Assembly: GCA_003230435.1 (NCBI GenBank)
Contig: QIDW01000457.1
Location: 1 to 21,679 of the forward strand
Direction of reading: 5' to 3'
Length of the DNA: 21,679 nucleotides
Origin: Acidimicrobiia bacterium
Lineage (GTDB): Bacteria > Actinomycetota > Acidimicrobiia > Spongiisociales > ZC4RG35
A program made the translations under genes and the position numbers. A model generated the notes under the pieces. It was not told the origin of the DNA. It made no database searches and saw nothing but the letters and a program-made list of their open reading frames with translations. Positions 19,137 to 21,679 of this stretch are shown piece after piece (positions within the stretch are counted from its first letter, which is position 1; each line of letters begins with the position of its first letter).

Positions 19137-20309
19137 ATGGACTTCCGCCGTATCGGATCACTACCCCCGTACGCCTTCGCCGAGGTCAACCGTCGCAAGG
19201 CCGAGGTTCGACTCAGCGGGACCGACGTCATCGACCTCGGATTTGGCAACCCCGACATTCCATCTCCGGATCAGGCCGTTGAGACCCTGATTCGCGAAGC
19301 GCGTCAGCCGTCCAATCACCGCTACTCGGTCTCGAGAGGGATTCAGGATCTCCGTGAAGCACTCGCCGGTCGTTACATGAGGAGGTTCGGGGTCGAGTTG
19401 GATCCAGAGACGGAGATCATTTCTACGATTGGCGCCAAGGAAGGTCTGTCCCACCTCATGTGGACCCTGGTTCAACCCGGTGATGCGGCCATCGTTCCTG
19501 AGCCTTCATATCCGATCCACATCTACGCCCCGATTATCGCCGGCGCTGAAGTCCGGAAGGCGCCGATTGGATCGGAGGAGGACTACTTCGAGGTAGTCAA
19601 CAGGATGTTTCGAAACTCGTGGCCTCGCCCCCGGGTGATCATCGTCAGCTTCCCGCACAATCCGACAACCAAGACCGTAGACCTTGGGTTCTTCAGTCGA
19701 CTTGTTGATTTCGCAAAAACAAACGACGTCGTCCTTGTACATGATTTCGCATATGCGGACATCGCCTTCGATGGTTATCGGCCGCCTTCGATCCTCGAGG
19801 TTCCGGGCGCCAAGGACGTGGCGGTGGAGCTGTACTCGCTGACGAAAGGCCACTCGATGGCCGGATGGCGTGTTGGGTTTCTTGCAGGGAACTCCGAGGT
19901 GGTGAGTGCATTATCCAAGCTCAAGTCCTATCTCGACTACGGAACGTTCCAGCCGATCCAGATCGCCGCGGCAGAGGCTCTTGCTACGGGCGATGGGTTC
20001 GTCGCCGAAGTGAACAAGACATATATGAAGCGTCGGGATGCACTGGTGGATGGACTGGCCGACATCGGATGGAAGGTTGACAAACCTTCCGGGACGATGT
20101 TCGTTTGGGCGGAGGTGCCTGGCCCATATGACGAGATGGGCTCTTTGGGGTTCTCCATCCACTTGCTCGAACACGCCGGTGTTGCTGTTAGTCCCGGTGT
20201 TGGCTTCGGGCAATCGGGGGAGGGGCACGTCCGGTTTGCTCTTGTCGAAGATGTCGCCCGAATCGATATGGCGACCGACCGCATCGGCGAGGCTCTGGAC
20301 CGCCTCTAA
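19137..20309 (+). CDS. alaC: AlaC-type PLP aminotransferase
   Basis: A 390-aa fold-type I aminotransferase. From the start it tracks E. coli AlaC closely as I recall it: F-R-R-I-G-S-L-P-P-Y-A-F, I-D-L-G-F-G-N-P-D, Y-S-V-S-R-G-I-Q-D-L-R, I-G-A-K-E-G-L-S-H-L-M, and P-S-Y-P-I-H-I-Y. It holds N175 (P-H-N-P-T), V-H-D203-F-A-Y206-A-D-I-A, the PLP lysine K237 in S-L-T-K-G-H-S-M-A-G-W-R245, and the carboxylate-binding R366 (G-H-V-R-F-A-L). AlaC makes alanine from pyruvate and glutamate. A neighbouring role in methionine or aspartate-family transamination cannot be excluded. ATG at 19137 with a possible -10 TAGCTT (19119-19124). The next gene starts 19 nt after its stop. Confidence 0.82.
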   Translation: MDFRRIGSLPPYAFAEVNRRKAEVRLSGTDVIDLGFGNPDIPSPDQAVETLIREARQPSNHRYSVSRGIQDLREALAGRYMRRFGVELDPETEIISTIGAKEGLSHLMWTLVQPGDAAIVPEPSYPIHIYAPIIAGAEVRKAPIGSEEDYFEVVNRMFRNSWPRPRVIIVSFPHNPTTKTVDLGFFSRLVDFAKTNDVVLVHDFAYADIAFDGYRPPSILEVPGAKDVAVELYSLTKGHSMAGWRVGFLAGNSEVVSALSKLKSYLDYGTFQPIQIAAAEALATGDGFVAEVNKTYMKRRDALVDGLADIGWKVDKPSGTMFVWAEVPGPYDEMGSLGFSIHLLEHAGVAVSPGVGFGQSGEGHVRFALVEDVARIDMATDRIGEALDRL

Positions 20310-20315
20310 AGGGCG

Positions 20316-20321
20316 TACCAT
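20316..20321 (+). promoter_or_regulatory. Candidate -10 box (TACCAT) before the threonine aldolase gene
   Basis: TACCAT lies 7 nt before the ATG at 20329, in the 19-nt gap after the aminotransferase gene. No good Shine-Dalgarno is present, so an independent leaderless start is possible. Confidence 0.3.
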
Positions 20322-20328
20322 TTCTGGG

Positions 20329-21354
20329 ATGGCATTTGCTGATGGGATAGCCGACTTCCGTTCCGATACCGTCACCCGCCCGACTCCCGAAATGGTCGAG
20401 GCGATGGCCTCTGCTCCGTTGGGGGATGACGTCTATCGAGACGACCCGACGGTGAACGCGCTGGAAGACGAGGCGGCGATGGTCACCGGCAAGGAAGCCG
20501 CGATATTTGTCCCGACCGGGACGATGGGCAATCAACTCAGCATCATGTTCCACACCAAACCCGGCGAGGAGATCCTGGCCCACGCTGGCAGCCACGTGCG
20601 GTCGGTGGAGGCAGGAGCGCCCCAGGCTCTGTCGGGTGTGGCTTTTCGAACAGTGTCGGGGGATGGTGGCCAGATCACTTCGGCGGACGTCGAGAATGCG
20701 ATGTCAACGGTGGGGTTCTATCCAAGAATCGGGCTTCTGATCTGGGAGAACACCCACAATCTTTCGGGCGGACGAGTTATTCCGATAGAGACGATGGAGG
20801 AGACCTCATCGACAGCGCGGGAGCACGGGCTGGCTATCCACATTGATGGGGCACGCATATTCAATGCAGTAGCAGCAACGGGCTTGCCCGCCGACCGATG
20901 GGCGGCAGTAGCCGACACGATCCAGTTTTGCTTCTCCAAAGGACTGGGCGCCCCCGTCGGGTCGATCGTCTGTGGAGAGCTCTCGGCAATCGATGAGATC
21001 AGATACCTGCGAAGGCGACTGGGCGGCGGAATGAGACAGGCCGGTGTCATCGCAGCGGCTGCTCGCGTCGCCCTTTCCGGGCGTGATCGGCTCGTCGAAG
21101 ACCATGTTTTGGCTCGGAAGCTGGCGACGGTGCTGGCTGAGCGATTTCTCGGCAGTGTCGACGTGGACTCGGTCGAGACCAACATGGTGAGAGTTGAGTT
21201 CTCCAAGCTGGGGATCTCGTGGCCGGAACTCAGCGATCGTCTCGACGGCGACGGAATCAAGACCAGCGCACCAATCGGTGGGGCGTGGCGCGTCGTTACC
21301 CATCGGGACGTCAACGCCAAAGACGTCGACCGACTAGTAACCCAACTGGTTTGA
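20329..21354 (+). CDS. ltaE: Low-specificity L-threonine aldolase
   Basis: A 341-aa PLP enzyme of the threonine aldolase/beta-eliminating lyase family. The start A-D-F-R-S-D-T-V-T-R-P-T is diagnostic. It continues with G-D-D-V-Y-R-D-D-P-T-V-N-A-L-E, F-V-P-T-G-T-M-G-N-Q-L, H-I-D173-G-A-R176-I-F-N-A, and the PLP lysine K204 in C-F-S-K-G-L-G-A-P-V-G-S. It cleaves L-threonine or allo-threonine to glycine and acetaldehyde. The frame opens at 20038 inside the aminotransferase gene, but the family N-terminus starts at ATG 20329, 19 nt after that gene's stop. Confidence 0.92.
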   Translation: MAFADGIADFRSDTVTRPTPEMVEAMASAPLGDDVYRDDPTVNALEDEAAMVTGKEAAIFVPTGTMGNQLSIMFHTKPGEEILAHAGSHVRSVEAGAPQALSGVAFRTVSGDGGQITSADVENAMSTVGFYPRIGLLIWENTHNLSGGRVIPIETMEETSSTAREHGLAIHIDGARIFNAVAATGLPADRWAAVADTIQFCFSKGLGAPVGSIVCGELSAIDEIRYLRRRLGGGMRQAGVIAAAARVALSGRDRLVEDHVLARKLATVLAERFLGSVDVDSVETNMVRVEFSKLGISWPELSDRLDGDGIKTSAPIGGAWRVVTHRDVNAKDVDRLVTQLV

Positions 21355-21371
21355 TTGCGGTCCGATAACAG

Positions 21372-21679
21372 GTGAGCTTCGGAGTTCTTTTCCCCGGCCA
21401 GGGAAGTCAGTTTGTAGGCATGGGCGCAGACCTGTTCGACGCCCGTCCCGACCTGCTTGGTGAGCGATCGGATCAGATCCTCGGATGGTCTCTCCGCGCT
21501 ATGTGCCTCGAAGGACCCGAGGAGGATCTCACCCGGACCGAGCACGCCCAACCCGCCCTCTTTGCGCTCAGCTACGCCCTCTGGGACATTCTTGGCGAGG
21601 GCCTCCCTTCACCACCCGCGGGCGCCGCAGGCCATTCTTTGGGTGAGTACACGGCGTTGACGGCATCGGAGGCCCTTGG
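21372..21679 (+). CDS. fabD: Malonyl-CoA:ACP transacylase (FabD), N-terminal part
   Basis: The first 102 codons of a malonyl-CoA:ACP transacylase, cut by the right window edge. It opens V-S-F-G-V-L-F-P-G-Q-G-S-Q-F-V-G-M-G, the universal FabD N-terminus. It continues with E-E-D-L-T-R-T-E-H-A-Q-P-A-L-F-A-L-S-Y-A-L and reaches the nucleophile motif G-H-S89-L-G-E-Y-T-A-L. FabD loads malonyl groups onto ACP for fatty acid synthesis; a fab cluster probably continues to the right. The GTG at 21372 is the natural start, 17 nt after the threonine aldolase stop, preceded only by a weak AACAGG. The frame has no internal stop. Confidence 0.9.
   Translation, partial: MSFGVLFPGQGSQFVGMGADLFDARPDLLGERSDQILGWSLRAMCLEGPEEDLTRTEHAQPALFALSYALWDILGEGLPSPPAGAAGHSLGEYTALTASEAL

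Noticed and set aside
20718..21551. 277-aa minus-strand open frame
   Set aside because: Antisense to threonine aldolase and fabD; Ser/Thr/Pro-rich shadow composition.

Overview
The window looks like a stretch of chromosome from a moderately GC-rich Actinomycetota bacterium, probably Acidimicrobiia-like (inference). Supporting signs are many GTG/TTG starts, TAnnnT boxes 6-8 nt before starts that lack a Shine-Dalgarno (leaderless-type genes), a Gram-positive-type LexA operator, and a DnaQ-exonuclease/UvrC-like fusion protein typical of actinobacteria. It is gene-dense, with no phage, transposase, CRISPR, rRNA or tRNA genes seen. No gene-free stretch exceeds about 220 bases.

Left end (1-3500): the 3' end of an aquaporin gene, a strong hairpin terminator and a divergent gamma-glutamylcyclotransferase-like gene. 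Next is the most interesting locus, a thioredoxin-fold lipoprotein gene (1036-1647) interrupted by one in-frame TGA. The TGA sits exactly where the first active-site cysteine belongs (W-U-P-T-C). A perfect 7-bp stem with an AGTTG loop follows 9 nt later, as expected of a bacterial SECIS element. I read it as a previously unannotated, secreted, selenocysteine-containing TlpA-like lipoprotein. An NTF2-like protein and a membrane-anchored alpha/beta hydrolase follow.

3500-9810, minus strand: genes run TrmH/SpoU methyltransferase -> LexA-controlled DnaQ-UvrC-like nuclease -> TlpA lipoprotein -> Lgt-like protein -> CcmA-CcmB-CcmC-CcmD-CcmE. From tlpA on this is a System I cytochrome c maturation cluster: the ABC module (CcmABCD) loads heme on the chaperone CcmE, and TlpA probably keeps apocytochrome cysteines reduced. 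CcmF and CcmH are not in the window. The TlpA here has an ordinary WCLPC site and serves as an internal comparator for the selenoprotein candidate.

9860-15860: a DUF2007 protein, a nitroreductase, a Usp-like protein with a CBS-like C-terminus, a second alpha/beta hydrolase, two tandem CorC/HlyC-type DUF21-CBS membrane proteins (the upstream one apparently starting at ATT), a small Cys-rich protein and a small membrane protein.

15861-21679: a metallophosphoesterase; SRPBCC; an ArsA/Get3-like ATPase coupled to a 61-aa protein and a YkvA/DUF1232 protein; a 164-bp near-palindromic element; AlaC-type aminotransferase; low-specificity threonine aldolase; and the start of fabD (malonyl-CoA:ACP transacylase), cut by the window edge.
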